Shown here: positions 1 through 12,500 of the stretch, piece by piece
Position numbering within the stretch: the stretch's first letter is position 1
How the letters are laid out: every line of letters starts with the position of its first letter
Position numbers and translations under genes: made by a program
Assembly (NCBI RefSeq): GCF_965638725.1
Contig: NC_134951.1
Coordinates: 103,005,811 to 103,069,810, forward strand
DNA: 64,000 nt
Direction: 5' to 3'
From: Aptenodytes patagonicus
Lineage: Eukaryota; Chordata; Aves; Sphenisciformes; Spheniscidae
Notes under the pieces: model-generated
Databases searched by the model: none
The model's input: only the letters and a program-made list of their open reading frames with translations
What the model was told of the DNA's origin: nothing

Positions 1-3000
1 GGGAACAAAAAAGTAAAAAAAAAAAGGTTAAACCACATTTCTGAACTAGAAGCCTACAGTGTTATTACGGTCGTAGCAACACTAGAACTATAAGAAATGT
101 AGCCATCTCCACTGTATGATTTAAAATAAAAACATAATTATCATTGTCTTCTGGTAGCTAGGAGGATAATTATGCATTGCATTCGTGCCCCTTGTAATTC
201 TATGCAATTTGTTCCCAATCTGTTATTTGACAAGTGTAGGAAAGCACAACCAGTGGCTGGTATTTCAGGGAGTGTCTTGGGAACTGCCATAAGGTAAATA
301 GATGTTAGTGAATCCCTAGCCCCAAAGGCCAAACTACAGAAGCTGAGCAGTGTTAAATACAGCATACTTGCCAACCTGCAAGCCACCTGCAACTTCCTCT
401 CACTGAAGCAAACAGCAGTGCTCAGCAAACCTCAGCTGCATATAAAGTATATTTATGTCCAACCTGTTTTCCCAGAAGGGTACGAAATACTGATTTGAAG
501 CAGCATAACAATAAAGCAATGATAATAATAAGACATTATCCTCCTTAGCACGGTTCTGCAGCTAGGGAGTGCATTTTTGGTTCAGCTAGCTTCTACAGGA
601 AAAAAAGGTTGCTTCTTAGATTACAATTTACCCTATATTACTTTGTTTATAACATTTCTCCATCCTCCATGCCACCCAAAGTGAAAGAGAGTTCACGACA
701 CTTTTGATGTGTATTTTACAAAGAGTGCATTTTAAATAAGCCAGGGAGGTTAACTCAAGATCCTTTAATCCCAGCATATATCTTTGTTAAGGAAACATAG
801 ACCAAACCATTGAAAACCCCAGCTAGAAAGCAGGTTTGAGTAAATCCCTCACCCTGAAAAAGCCCTCTCAGACCAAATTCAGTGATGCACATTCAGATTC
901 TTTCTGCAAAGAAATAAACTCGGCGGCTGTTGAGGGGAGCGTGTCCCTGCCAGCAGGGGCTGTGGCTCCTCTCCCCCGGTAGCAGCAGCCTGGCATAGCA
1001 GAAAAGGATGCCATGCTCTTGTGGGTTTGCTGAGTCTTGTGGGTGCCTTGGGTGACCGCCCGCCTTCCTTCTGCCTCCAGCACGCTCCCAATGTGCTGCC
1101 TTGCAGAGGGCATGAGATCTGGAGAGCAGCAGCAGGTCTGACAATGGAGCATCCCCTCCCCATCAGGCAGCTCTCTGGCAGGAGACCTCACAAAGACACA
1201 CAGGTATCTTTGATCAGGATTGACTGAAATTAATTAGCCCTGTCCCTCTTCCCTATTTCTTTGTAATGTAATGGTTTTTCACTTAGTTAAAGGGCATCAA
1301 TATTTATGCACGTAAGTAGGCGCTGCCCCAGATGACCTAGGTTGATGTCGACCCTAAGCCCTGAAAAAACAACCCATTTTGGTTACAGATGACCTCCCTT
1401 ACCTTCGCTGACAGTTAAATTTATGTCTTCTACTCATGAAGTGAAAACGACTGGGCTGATGGGCTGTCCTACCTGGCACTATTGTATCTCTGCCTGAAGG
1501 AGTTTTAGAGCCACCAAACAGTCCAGTCCAGTTATAATGCTCCCTCAGACACTTAGAAATCTCAGTATTTTCTCCTTCCGTATTTGCCTCTGTTTTAGAG
1601 CTGTCAGTCCCAGGGAAGAGCAGGGCATAACTGCACAGCAAGCTGGAATGTTTTGAGTCTCCAATTTAGTTACTCTGCTCTACAAAAAAGAAATGTTGCG
1701 AAGTACCATAAAGGCTGAAACTGGTAGCAGACAATGCATGTGGATAAACACCTGCTGATAAAAAGGACCATGTAAACTTACGTTTAGCTCTGGAAAAGAG
1801 GAGTGTTTTCTCTGATTGCCAAAATCAAAAGCAAATTGGATTGGGGGAAGTGGAGAAGAGAGACTTTTTTTAAAACTAAAAACTAAAACATAGCAGTAAG
1901 CTGATGCTTACTCATAGAAATGTTTGTTTTCCATAAAAAGATCCAAAACCAGTTTTACTATCCTTGATTTGTGACTTTTTCCCCTCACATGGGCTTGCTC
2001 ATTTTTCTCTGAACTATAATGAAAATACATCAGTTAAATATAAGTCACAACCCAAAACTGAATCTAGTGATCCAGCACAACCAAAGTAACATCTCAGAAA
2101 AAGGTTTTTCAGTCTTTATTAAAAAGACTATTTTTAAAGCGATGACATTTATTTCATGTTCTTTTATGTCAACCTGAAAAATCCAACATTGGAGAAAGCA
2201 GTAAATATCTTCAGCAGTATATAAAATATGATAAAATAGCTGGTAGAGGAATTTATCAACCTTTTGAATGTTTTTGGAAAATGACTTAGGCTAAAGTAAA
2301 CTGCGATCTCTACAGGCTAAAAAACTTGAATTCCTAGAAATATTTGCATACCTATAGGTGAGTCCTTATCCTCTGCTCTGGCTTTGGTAATTTTCCCCAC
2401 CGCAAATGACATGCTGTCAGGATAAGATAATAAATTTTCAAGACGGCTTTCTGTGAATTGCTGATTCAATCTTTGATTAATTAAAATGTTTCGATAATCC
2501 AATTTATATTTTACTGGAAATTAGCCTGCTCTTTTTATATTTTGTTTCTCCTAAGAAGTGTCACTGGTTTGCTGTGACTTATTTTTTGTATCAGGACACA
2601 ATTTCTAATGAGTTTTGCTTTCCAGTAACGTTGCATTATTGTTATTTTGTGATTTTCCAGAACCGATAGAAAGTGTTTACAGTAAAGAAATACTACCCAC
2701 TTAAAGTTGTTTTTTCTGTCTGGAAGTTGCGCGCCTCCTCATGTTACATGCAACAGAGCCAGGAAACCTCGGAGAAGCTCAGGGTGATGATTCCCGGCGT
2801 GTTGCCCTCCTGCCAGGTGTGCAGCGGGCGAAAAGGCCACGGTGACTTTCTCAAGGTTGCAGATTACTTGCTGCTGTTTGCCAGAAGCATTTACCAATGG
2901 CATCACTGTTCCTCCTGTACACTGAATTAACCTGCCTGCAACGCAACTTACAGGAAGGGGTTGGATATACCAAGCACCAGAAATACACAGTGGGGCAGAG

Positions 3001-3540
3001 GACTTCAGTTCCAAAATGCAGAAAATGCAAGATGGACCCAAAAACCTTCAGCTAAAACAGGGCCTTTCATCCCCCGCTTCTCAGTCCCTGCTCAGGCCAG
3101 GGCAGAACACATCCTTGGGGAAAAGCAAGTAAAAACAAACAAAAGCCCCAGGAAGCCTTATTTAGAGCGCTGCTCTTCCCTGCTACCAAGTAACCACTTT
3201 CAGGAACAGAGCACAGTGGTGAAGCTAAGTTTGAGGGGTTTTGGACCCACGTCTGATACAGCTCGAGGACCCCTGGGCTGAGCCATATAGAACAGGATAG
3301 CTCCAGGGAGGAGAAGCAACAGAGGCAGGGAATGGAGTACATCATTTTGATACTACCATGATTTTTGACAGCCGCTTCTACCAAACTGGACTGAATTTCC
3401 TCTGACACAGCACTACTAGAGGGATGGCTCTCTCAGATGCTGGGATGGCTTAAAAAAACTGAAACAGAAATGAAATCACCTGCATCTCTTGCCATAGCAC
3501 CTGAATCTTTTCTGCATTTGCAAATCTGCATTTGCAGTCG
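1..3540. other. Unique noncoding sequence, no gene seen
   Basis: I see no exon, RNA gene or recognisable repeat here. The open frames are under 115 codons, overlap on both strands and resemble nothing I know. The stretch near 920-1180 is richer in G+C than its surroundings but has few CpGs. A smaller CpG-containing patch lies near 2730-2850. Neither qualifies as a CpG island by eye. The rest is A/T-rich with short A- and T-runs. Confidence 0.65.
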
Positions 3541-3575
3541 TGCCACAGTCTAGGCTCTAGACATCCCTGGTCTGT

Positions 3576-3633
3576 TGACCTGTTCTAGGTCACGTAGGTC
3601 CTATGTGCATGGGGCACCACTGTGCATAGGTCA
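3576..3633. promoter_or_regulatory. Cluster of nuclear-receptor half-sites (candidate)
   Basis: Four AGGTCA-like half-sites fall within 58 bases. TGACCT at 3576 and AGGTCA at 3587 form an everted repeat with a 5-base spacer. AGGTCA at 3587 and AGGTCC at 3596 form a direct repeat with a 3-base spacer, the DR3 geometry known for vitamin D receptor/RXR sites. A further AGGTCA lies at 3628. The last site overlaps a short inverted repeat (CCTATG near 3600, CATAGG near 3625). Hexamers this short occur by chance, so this is only a binding-site candidate. Confidence 0.22.
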
Positions 3634-3639
3634 CCCACC

Positions 3640-4495
3640 AACTGAGCAAATCCTACTGGAAATGAGAAATACCTGACCAGAGCCACTCCACACCTGATCA
3701 AACGTACATCCTATATCCAATAATAAAGAAACACCCCCCAGGTTTCAGATAATACTTGTGGTTCAATAAGCCTCCTTTCGTAGGAAATAAAGGTTCCCAA
3801 AAGTCAAATACCCAAGACTAAAACCAAAGTTTTCAAAAGAGCACTTACCAGGAGCATTTGATTTTCTTCAATATTAGCGTGCCTCCACTTTCAACTGGAG
3901 GTCTGTGTGTGGCCTTCATCTAAGTTCTGCCTTTAGAGATACAAATAGAATTTTAAATATTTGTTAGTTAATGGCCCCCACTGTCTTTTTAAAATAAAAA
4001 TACACGTAACCTCTGTAGAAAAATGACAAATTCATGTTTGCATCAATGATCTTCCTCCCTGCCCCCCGCCCCGCCAGTCCTTCAAGGAATATCGTCTAAA
4101 TACTCTCCAAGGATTTTCCCTGCTCCTGGCATGCATATGAATCTCCTATTAGCGTCAATGAGAGTTATGTCTGCATATCACAAGGAGAATAGATACCTAA
4201 ATAATTCATTAGACCCTACTCATAAGTATGTCTTCCTTGATGAACAGTTACTATCAACATTCATGGAAAGGTCCATTTCTAAATATTTTTAGAAACTAAC
4301 CAACTGTTACAGTTATTAAGACTCTGCTTACAATGCAAGTGATTTAAACCAGAGAAATGCGGGCAGCACCAATTCCCGAAGATTTTCTACAGCAGCGTCA
4401 GTTACTGATGCTGACACAGGAAAAATACGAGGAAAAGGCAATCAATGGGGCTACATTTCGACTTAATTCATTAATATTTAAAAACAAGTAAGACT
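3640..4495. other. Unique noncoding sequence
   Basis: No gene or clear repeat is visible. A small hairpin (CCTCCA, eight-base loop, TGGAGG) lies near 3881-3900. A short C-rich run lies near 4062-4075. Confidence 0.6.
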
Positions 4496-4497
4496 GG

Positions 4498-4640
4498 TTT
4501 GCCCCAGGGATTGGTAATAGGATACAAGCCTTTCACCTCTAAGGTCAGCAGTTCAAAGCCAACTTTGGTCACTACTGACTGAAAGTCATTACTATCTATC
4601 CGAACACTCTTCAAGAGTATATGTAAAATAAGTTGGTGGT
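4498..4640 (+). repeat. Possible tRNA-like SINE relic
   Basis: The segment contains an imperfect RNA polymerase III B-box-like string, AGTTCAAAGCC at 4550-4560, close to the GGTTCGAANCC consensus. It sits about 50 bases after a weakly A-box-like stretch (TTGGTAATAGG). Its character resembles the head of a decayed tRNA-derived SINE, and it lies directly upstream of the palindromic element at 4665. I cannot name the family. The match could be chance because the A box is weak. Confidence 0.25.
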
Positions 4641-4664
4641 CTCTGTTTATTTCCTAATGGCTAA

Positions 4665-4826
4665 GGCCCTGATTCAGCAAAGCTCTTAAGCATGCACTTA
4701 ATGAGAAGCAGATGTTTAAATCCTTTTGAATTTGAACATCTGATTACAGTTAAGCACATTCTTAACAGCCTCACCAGCATGAGCAGGCTGGAGCACACAC
4801 TTCGGAAGCTTTGCTAAATAAGAGCC
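4665..4826. mobile_element. Palindromic MITE-like element, type 1 (GGCCCTGATTCAGCAAAGC ends)
   Basis: The two ends are inverted copies: GGCCCTGATTCAGCAAAGCT at 4665-4684 and the complement of 4807-4826, which agree at 17 of 20 positions. The interior carries inverted CTTAAGCATGC / TTAAGCACAT-like strings, so the 162-base unit could fold into one long imperfect hairpin. This layout is typical of non-autonomous palindromic repeats of archosaurs and turtles. No open frame is inside. No convincing target-site duplication was found. A second, more decayed copy lies at 62816-62944. Confidence 0.65.
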
Positions 4827-5314
4827 TCAGTGTGCCGGCTTGTCAGTTGTTTGTGCACACACAAACAGAGGGAACAAGCAAGCAAGCCCACTTCCCCTTC
4901 CCCCAAATAATATTACCCACATGCTGGCACTGTGTGCTAATGATGGCACAGGCATAAGAATAAGACTGTCAGCTGTAGAATAGTTTCCCTTTTCATTCCT
5001 CCATATTAATGAGACAAAGTGGGGGAAAAAAAATGTTTGAACTGCCATTATAAAGCAGAATATAAGGGTACAGAACTGTCTGGCTTTTCTTGCTTACCAG
5101 CCCAGCAGCTTTCATGAGCGTGGAATGTGCTTTAAAAAGGAGTGGAATAGAAACGTGGCATCTGCACAGCCTTCCCGGTGCTTATTCATGCATGTGCTGT
5201 GCTAAAAATGTGTGCAAATATTAATATAGTCTGGAAGAATGGAAGCCTCATAGCCCAACCACATTCAGTATTTATCTATAGGTGAAGCTCATTTCTTATA
5301 AGGTAAGGCATTTC

Positions 5315-5334
5315 GGGGGGGGGGGGGAGGGGGG
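5315..5334 (+). repeat. G homopolymer (G13, A, G6)
   Basis: Thirteen G bases are followed by one A and six more G bases, then a purine-rich GGAAGGAA tail. This is simple sequence, able to form quadruplex structures and prone to length variation. Confidence 0.95.
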
Positions 5335-7291
5335 AAGGAAGTTATTTGGGAATTTAATGTTTTGAGTTCTTATTTGTACTTGAAAATCATTAGGACTGGC
5401 ATACGGGTAGAAGTTTTTAAACACTGCTGTTGAAGCCGTCATCTCTCCCGCTAGATTAAATACCTTCTAAGATTACCAGTGGATCAGATTTTGTTTTGCT
5501 ACTTTTAAACAGAATTGTATTCTGGGACTTTTCCATGGTGCCGCTGCTTATTGTCTTGCATGATCAAGGTCAACTGCTGTGAAATTAAAGCTAGTGTTTC
5601 AAACCACAGCAGGCTGAGAAAACCACCATTTTAATACCATGACTGTGATGTTAGTAAGGCAAGTAGAATTTCATCGGCTACAAGTGCTACTCCCTGTCCC
5701 TGAAGACTTCTGCAATGGTGTTAGTTGTACAACCCAATAAGTCCTCTCAGAAAGAAGTGATGGTCCCAGTTTTGTTGTGCTTCAGTTGAAATCAGTGGAG
5801 TGAATTATATCATGGAACTGAGATCAACATCTAGTGCAGCATTTGGTAAATCTTCTGGCAGGTTTTCGCTTGAATAAGAAAGAGATAGCCAGCAATCAAA
5901 TTGGTTCATAATGAAATGATCACACCCAATTTCCTGCAGCTTAAAAAACAGTTTTCCAAGTATCTAATCTCAGAAGATGTCTATCTCAAAGAATTTTGGG
6001 TAAGGTTTTGATAAACATCCTTTACTAAAATGAATGAAACCACTGACCTCTATTAAATTTACCCATTGCTAGCGGAAAAATCAACCTAAAAAGTCATCAT
6101 TAATCAAATGTTTGGCATGACTAAGAACTCCTCAGCCTGCAGGAATTCTCAGAAAACACTTCCTAGAGTGAGAGTGTTTGCTCTCTTTCTGGAACAATCA
6201 AAAAAGGCTATTCCAGAAACTCTTTCCTCACTCGGTAACAGAGCGCTCCGTGCTGATCCCAGTTTTGGGACCAGTTAGTGCTTTGTTAAGGCTCTCCAAG
6301 ACAAGCCCTGAACTTTTGTGTTTCAAACGTATTCATCTACTTTTTTCTGTAATCATAAGGTACCTACAGTTTTGATTATGACTGTATTATTATACAAACA
6401 TGGTAATTTCAAACTCTGAATAATTTCAAAACAATTTACATTGGCTGTTTCTTTGATTGTCTCAAATTCATACGCTTTTGTTTTTGCAGCCTATGATTAA
6501 CCGCTGACCTTCATAAAAGACTAACACAGCATTTAAGTAGAATGCAAATAGGTGTCTGCAACCCTGGCTGAACTGGGAAACAAATCACTATTCAGCCAAG
6601 TGATGCAACGGCTTTTCCTTATATTTTGCACAGTTCTGTGCAGTTTACCAGCAGAGCTCCGTAACTTTGTGAAAGGAGTTCACTGTTTATCTGGGATACT
6701 ATTGCTGTGCTGTGAGGCCAGAGCTCTGCTTCTGCTCCTTTATTCTGGGAACTTTTCTTTTTTATTAGTCATAGTAGCCACAGGAAATTACAAGTACCAC
6801 CAAGACACACTGATGATAAATAAAGGTTCAGAGCTGCCTTTCCTTTCCCTCCCCCGTTTATGGAAGAGCTTTATCTATTATGACAGTAACTGCTAGGAGA
6901 ACCAGCTTCATTCTAGTCCTCTAGTGTACACTCAACTTTGCTGAAAACAAAGAGGAGGTCCTGGTTCATTATTTAAAACGCTGTGACTATAATTCAAAAT
7001 AGAAAAGAAAGCATAACAATAGGTGCTTAATAAAGGAAACACCTGCTTTTCATTTTCCTGTAGTGTTTAAATGAAGCAAGTTAAATAACCTAATTGAGGA
7101 CAAAAGTTTAAATCCAGGTTAGAAATTGGAGCTATGTTACACTACCTCAGATTGACAAGCAGGGTAAATGCACGTTTGATTCAATTTAACTTTTGGTGGT
7201 TCTTAATTAAATTTAAGAACTTGAATGGAAAGTAGGCTATTACCTGTTACGGTCCCACAATAGAATTTCTAGTGTCTCACTGCAAGTGTAT

Positions 7292-7324
7292 CATACCAAC
7301 TTGTATGGTACAACATATGTTGTA
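7292..7324. repeat. Hairpin plus 16-bp perfect palindrome
   Basis: CATAC at 7292-7296 pairs with GTATG at 7303-7307. Immediately after, TACAACATATGTTGTA at 7309-7324 is a perfect 16-base palindrome. The flanks (GTGTATCA on the left and TATGACAC on the right) are also partly complementary, so the whole 45-base region may form nested stems. No family or function is recognised. Confidence 0.8.
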
Positions 7325-9565
7325 TGACACAACCTCCCCTTAGACTATATGTGGGACTTATTGGATAAGGTCTTCTGCTTGAAGGTCTGTGTGGCACAGT
7401 GCAGTGCTGCAAGACACTCAAGCGGATTGGGAGAGGTGTAGGCATGGTTTTGGCACACTGTTTGGCCTAACCAGCCATGCTGAGAAATAGCATGAGCTAG
7501 CTCGATTCACTAACACAGACAAGCAGCTTCTGGCCTGCAAGCAGGCTCCCTGGGAACAAGCTTAGTTTATCTACACAGCTCTACTTTGTGCCATGTAGAC
7601 AGCCTTCAGTAAGATGCAACCAAAATCCTTGCCTCAGGGAACTCCAGCACCCTTAAACATGATTGCCTAACAATGCCAAAATACCTCTGAGCTTTTAAAA
7701 CATGAGTAAATAAGAAAGATAAAGCCCGAGATGAAAATTCCTTCAAGCACACACAGAAGAGAGGAGGCTGAAGAAAGAAGGAGCCACACTTCCTGACTTC
7801 CAAGCCAGTAGATGGCCCACCAGACCAATTGAGCTCTGCTGGTATTTCCTCTGAATTACATCCGGCCCCTGCCCCAAAAGCTGCTCACTAGGCCGGAGGC
7901 AGAGAGAAGTTCATATGCAGGAACCTCCTTAGCTTGTGGAGCAACACTGGGGCTCCTCCGCAGCTGGCCACAGCACTTCTGAAACTGCAGCAGTGACACC
8001 ACAGCCATCAGTGAACTAACGTGGCAATTAGACCACTTGTTCCCCCAGCAGTTTTCCCCCACAAGCAACGAGCGGTCCTGCAGTCTCCATGGCCCTGTGG
8101 GCTTTGTAGCGTGGCAGGGGCAGACGGGAAGGGTGCTGAAGCCCTGCAGAGCTGAACATTGACGCCACTTCCTCAGCACGGAAGGAGAAAGGGGCAGACT
8201 GAAGCATGACTCCACGGTTTTGTGCAAACCCCACAGAAGCCTCTCGCAAAAGGCAGCTTGCAACACAGTTCTCGGGTTGGATGCCGCACAGTGAGAAAGT
8301 TACACATTTATGAGCTAATCCTTTGCCATTTGGTGATGTGGTTTCATGTTCTCCATGTTTTCCTTTCTGCTAAGTGGCAATGCGGGGGGAGAGAAAAGCT
8401 ACTTTTACTTCAGAGGTTTTTCATGTTTATGAGGGGACACCCCAAACTGGCAAATTTCCAGCTTAAAAAAAAAAATTATGTATATCAGTAGTTCTTCTCC
8501 CCCTTCCTCATAAAATTTGGACCATTTTCAAACTTATAATGAAATGTGGAAAAGATTTAATTGTGAGCAGTTTTGCCTTTCATTAGGAATATCTTGCATG
8601 ACATTAGCTGGGAATAACCCAGGTCTGTGTGTTTTTCTTGGAAGCCCAAAGTTCTTTTAGTACAAACCTCTGAAGACAACACCTGTGCACACTCCCACCT
8701 CGCTCCTTTCCTTTGACTTCCTCCAGAAGTCTCCAGATCCCAAATTCTTATGTTGGATGTATTCAGTAGGGTTTCCGAGACCTGCTTAGAGAGGGACTCC
8801 CCTTGTGAGGAACTCTTTTTGGGATCTACGGAGGGTTGGCTGGCATGCAGGGACTACAGCCAACATGTTAAAAAAAAAATCATCAAGCCAATGTTACAAG
8901 GACAGAATTGTTATCTGATAAGAACCCATTTTGTTAAGCAGGAGGGCACTTATGAAAAAGATACTTTCTATGCAAGTTTTCTATTTGAACACTTAAGCAC
9001 TTTAACCAACAATATTTTACAAACAGGCACTTGTAACTTAAGCTGACAGCCAGGGCTTGGAAAGAAATTTCTCTTTCATCTGTTTCTGCCAGTCTTCCAA
9101 GTCATATCTGCAAACAGAGCATGGGGAAAATATATACTTCTAAAGGTTTTATTTCAAAGCTCTTGTGTTCCTCCTGCCTGTTGGATCACCTTTACTAATA
9201 AAACAGACTGGATGCACAATGACTATCAGTACTGAGAGTCAGACAGTTACCATACGTGCCCATAAACATGAATTTTTCTGTCATTTGAGTACAATAGCAA
9301 AGAATGGTAACTCCATTAAATAAAAGGAATGAAACCCTAAAAAACCCCCAGTGAAAACACAGCATTAGATTTCATTCTCTAGGTTCTCAGAAATCAACAA
9401 CTTACTTGAATACATTAACGAATTCAAAGAATCATACCAGGCTCACTCTGTGTTCAACATTATCAGAAATCTCTACGTAGCCCAGCTCTAGGGCTGGAAT
9501 CAGCTCAAGGGATATAAGAAGGTATGATTACACAAGATTTTCAATTCGACTTTGAAGATTCAACA

Positions 9566-9599
9566 GGGACCTGATCCAAAGCCTACTGAAGTAAATGGA
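9566..9599 (+). mobile_element. Single arm of a palindromic MITE (type 2)
   Basis: The string GGGACCTGATCCAAAGCC followed by ACTGAAGTAAATGGA matches the left arm of the palindromic family whose two-armed copy lies at 51795-51868. The opposite arm is not visible downstream, so this is a truncated or decayed copy. Confidence 0.4.
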
Positions 9600-12500
9600 A
9601 AAAAGTAGTCTTATATCTTAGTTTAGACATATTCAGTTTGGATACAGTTCAGAGAAGTACTCGTACTTGGCAGCTGATGTAAACTAAACATATTAACCTA
9701 TCATTAGGAAAAAAAAGGTGCCAGAATAGATCTATATAAGGATAAATCTATGAAGTATTGTTTTATGGTCTGTCTAGCCATTCCAGGATTCCAACACCTT
9801 AACAGAGAGGTAGAACAAACTTTTGGTCAATTTATTCATGTGGAACTTTTGCAGTGGCAATTAAAACCTGAATAAAGATCTGATCCTACCCTTTTCTTAA
9901 TTATTGCCACAGATAAATGCAAGTCTGCAGATAAGTAATGACTTATTTGAAATTAGTGAGGTTACACATAGTGCTGCTCCCAACACTATTTTTTTTTCTT
10001 TAATTGCTATTCCATGACACTTTTCTTCTGTTTGTAAAGGAACAAAGAATTTATCACATTAATGAGATAAAACTCCATGAAATAATTCGTAGCTTACTTG
10101 AATATTTGTATTTTAATGGCAAAGTATAACAGAAAAATGACTCTTAAACCATAGCACAGTATTAATTGCTAATTAGTTTACCATTATGACTGGAATGCCT
10201 TCTAGCATTCTAAGTCAGTTTTAATCCATATAAACAGCCAAGGAATGCTCTATCTCAAAACATGTAATTATGGGGGATTATATTACACCTCCAGCATTTT
10301 GGCACAAGCTTGCAATGGCAAAAGATAAAAAGTAATACCAGTCTTCTTGTGATTTCATACAAACAGAGGAAAAAAAAAAAGGCTCATTATCACTACAGCA
10401 CATTCACTGTTTAGTGGCTCCCTTTTTTTTTTTTTTTAGATTCAGAGATTCGAGCTTTATGTCACACACAAAATTTTTCTTCTACATTCTCCTTTGCTCG
10501 TGTCACTCCTAAAATAGAGAATTTAGCAGAGCTGGCATTTATTCTCAAAATTTCCAAGAGAATTCCTGTACATCACTACCATACACGCTACTCTTATTTA
10601 CAATAAGGTTACAGTTAAAAAGAAAACCCAAACAAACCAACGCCACGGAACTTTGTTTTTGCCAAGAATTAAGTGGTTATATGCATTGTTTGCTGGCTAA
10701 AAGACAGCAGATTTAAGTACTAATCATGCTTACAAGTGCCACGGTTCTTTTAGACTGAGCTCAACTTAAATTGAAGAAGCTAGCTCATGGGCATTCACCT
10801 TCCTTTTGAAGGGAAACAACTGTCTGAAGCATTTATCATAAGGGATCTCAGCCACAGCGGTATAAACAAGCAGGAGACTAACTTCATTTTCCTTTCTCAG
10901 AATTTACTGTCTTGAGACAGAGATATCTCCTCAAATACCCGAAGTTTTTGGGCCCTGGGCAACTCCCTACCTTCTGCTGGGCCTTTTTCAGCGAGGTGGC
11001 CGCAGCAAGGACCCTGAAGGAGAAGAATGAGACAGGGCAGGGAGACTGGCCACTGGGGGACAGCAGAAAGAAGAACTTTCCCGTCCCTTTTGTCCTACAG
11101 CCATTCAACCCGGTTCTTTGTTTTAAGATTTGTAACGATGCAATTTCCCTTCAGTTCAAGCCCTGGATTTGCCTAAGCAGACGGTGAATCCACGAGTTAA
11201 TGACCCCGCTGACAGACAATCCGGGCAGCTCCTTCCTTCCCCGGGTGGCTGCCTCTAGCTCCCAGCTGCACCCCGCAGCATTCAGTGCTTTGCCTTATAC
11301 ATCTCTCCTGCACACCCGGAGCTGTCACCACCTCTTATTTCTTTACTCTGTTTCATGCCTGGGCTTTTTCAGAGTTGTTCTTGCTTTTCCCAAAAAAGCA
11401 ACAACTCTGTTTTCGATGAGATATAGTCTTAGTCCACTTCGGTACCAACAGGCTCTGCTGTCCTTTGATGGCTGCTAGCTGCTCCTGTGGGCCCACAGCA
11501 GCATCCCCTCGCTTCCCACTTCCAGTCCTGGCTGCCTTTGGACCTTCTTGAAATTAAGTGATAAACTTAATTGCCCTTCTCCCCAGCCAACCCTCAGGCT
11601 TCTCATTGACCCTACCAGCAAAAGCCTCAATTTTCAGCATCCACAGCTAGATCAAGGTTTTTCAAGAGGCCCCTCTTTCTTTTCAAGCCCTTTAGAAGGG
11701 GTGCATTTGATGAGATATGTCAATATTTTGCCGTAAGTGGATACGGTCACCTTTTCCTACGACTTGACCAGTGAACAAGCTGAGCTCTGCTGATTTTAGG
11801 CCCTGTTCTCTCCTTTTCACTTTAACCAAAGCCATGGAAAAAGTTCCAGACTGATGGCTTGAAATACAGGTATCTGGTGGAGATGTTTTTAAATCCAAGT
11901 CTTTTGCACTTTGGCAACACATTGTCGTTTTCACTTAATTTTCCTGACAACCTGCCAATAAAGCCAAAAGTCTGTTTAGCAAAAGCGAATTAAAGTGCAC
12001 CTTTCTCATCTGAAGAAATGACATATGCTGTTCTAAAGATAACTTGTTATTTCTGACAGAAACAACATATTAAATATCCAAATCTTGTTTGTTGTCATTA
12101 AAACCTGGGAAAATAACAATAAGCTGACTTATTTGGGAAAACCAGTCTGTTTTTGAAGCGCATGCTTTAAGAAATGGAAGATCCTGCCCTCTCTGCTCTG
12201 CTTGTCACACAAGTTTTGATTTTGAATCTTTAAGTGATTCCAGTGTTAAACATGATAAATTTGATTCCAAGTTTAAGCAAGTTCCTTTATCTCGTGAGTC
12301 ATTCTCAGTCATTTCTCTCTTGAAAGGAGCTTTACTGATTTCAAATTTTTCTGTTTCATAAACAGGCTCATCATTTTTCTGTTGAAAATCATCACCTTAC
12401 AAATGGATCATGCAAGGACTACCTGCCAGCTGACTCATATCCCAAGATAAAAATTACAAGGGTTTAGGTGATTTTTTTTTTTTTTTAAATCCATTAAGTT

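Larger units (their letters stand above)
4827..9560. other. Mostly unique noncoding sequence
   Basis: No exon is supported; frames reach at most about 136 codons and overlap on both strands. A stretch near 5785-5825 (AAATCAGTGGAGTGAATTAT) resembles one arm of the palindromic repeats found elsewhere in the window but is too decayed to call. The part around 7880-8260 is somewhat richer in G+C without CpG enrichment. Homopolymer and palindrome features are listed separately. Confidence 0.6.

Noticed and set aside
7856..8266. 136-codon minus-strand frame
   Set aside because: Unrecognised, overlapped by other frames, and without splice or promoter context.
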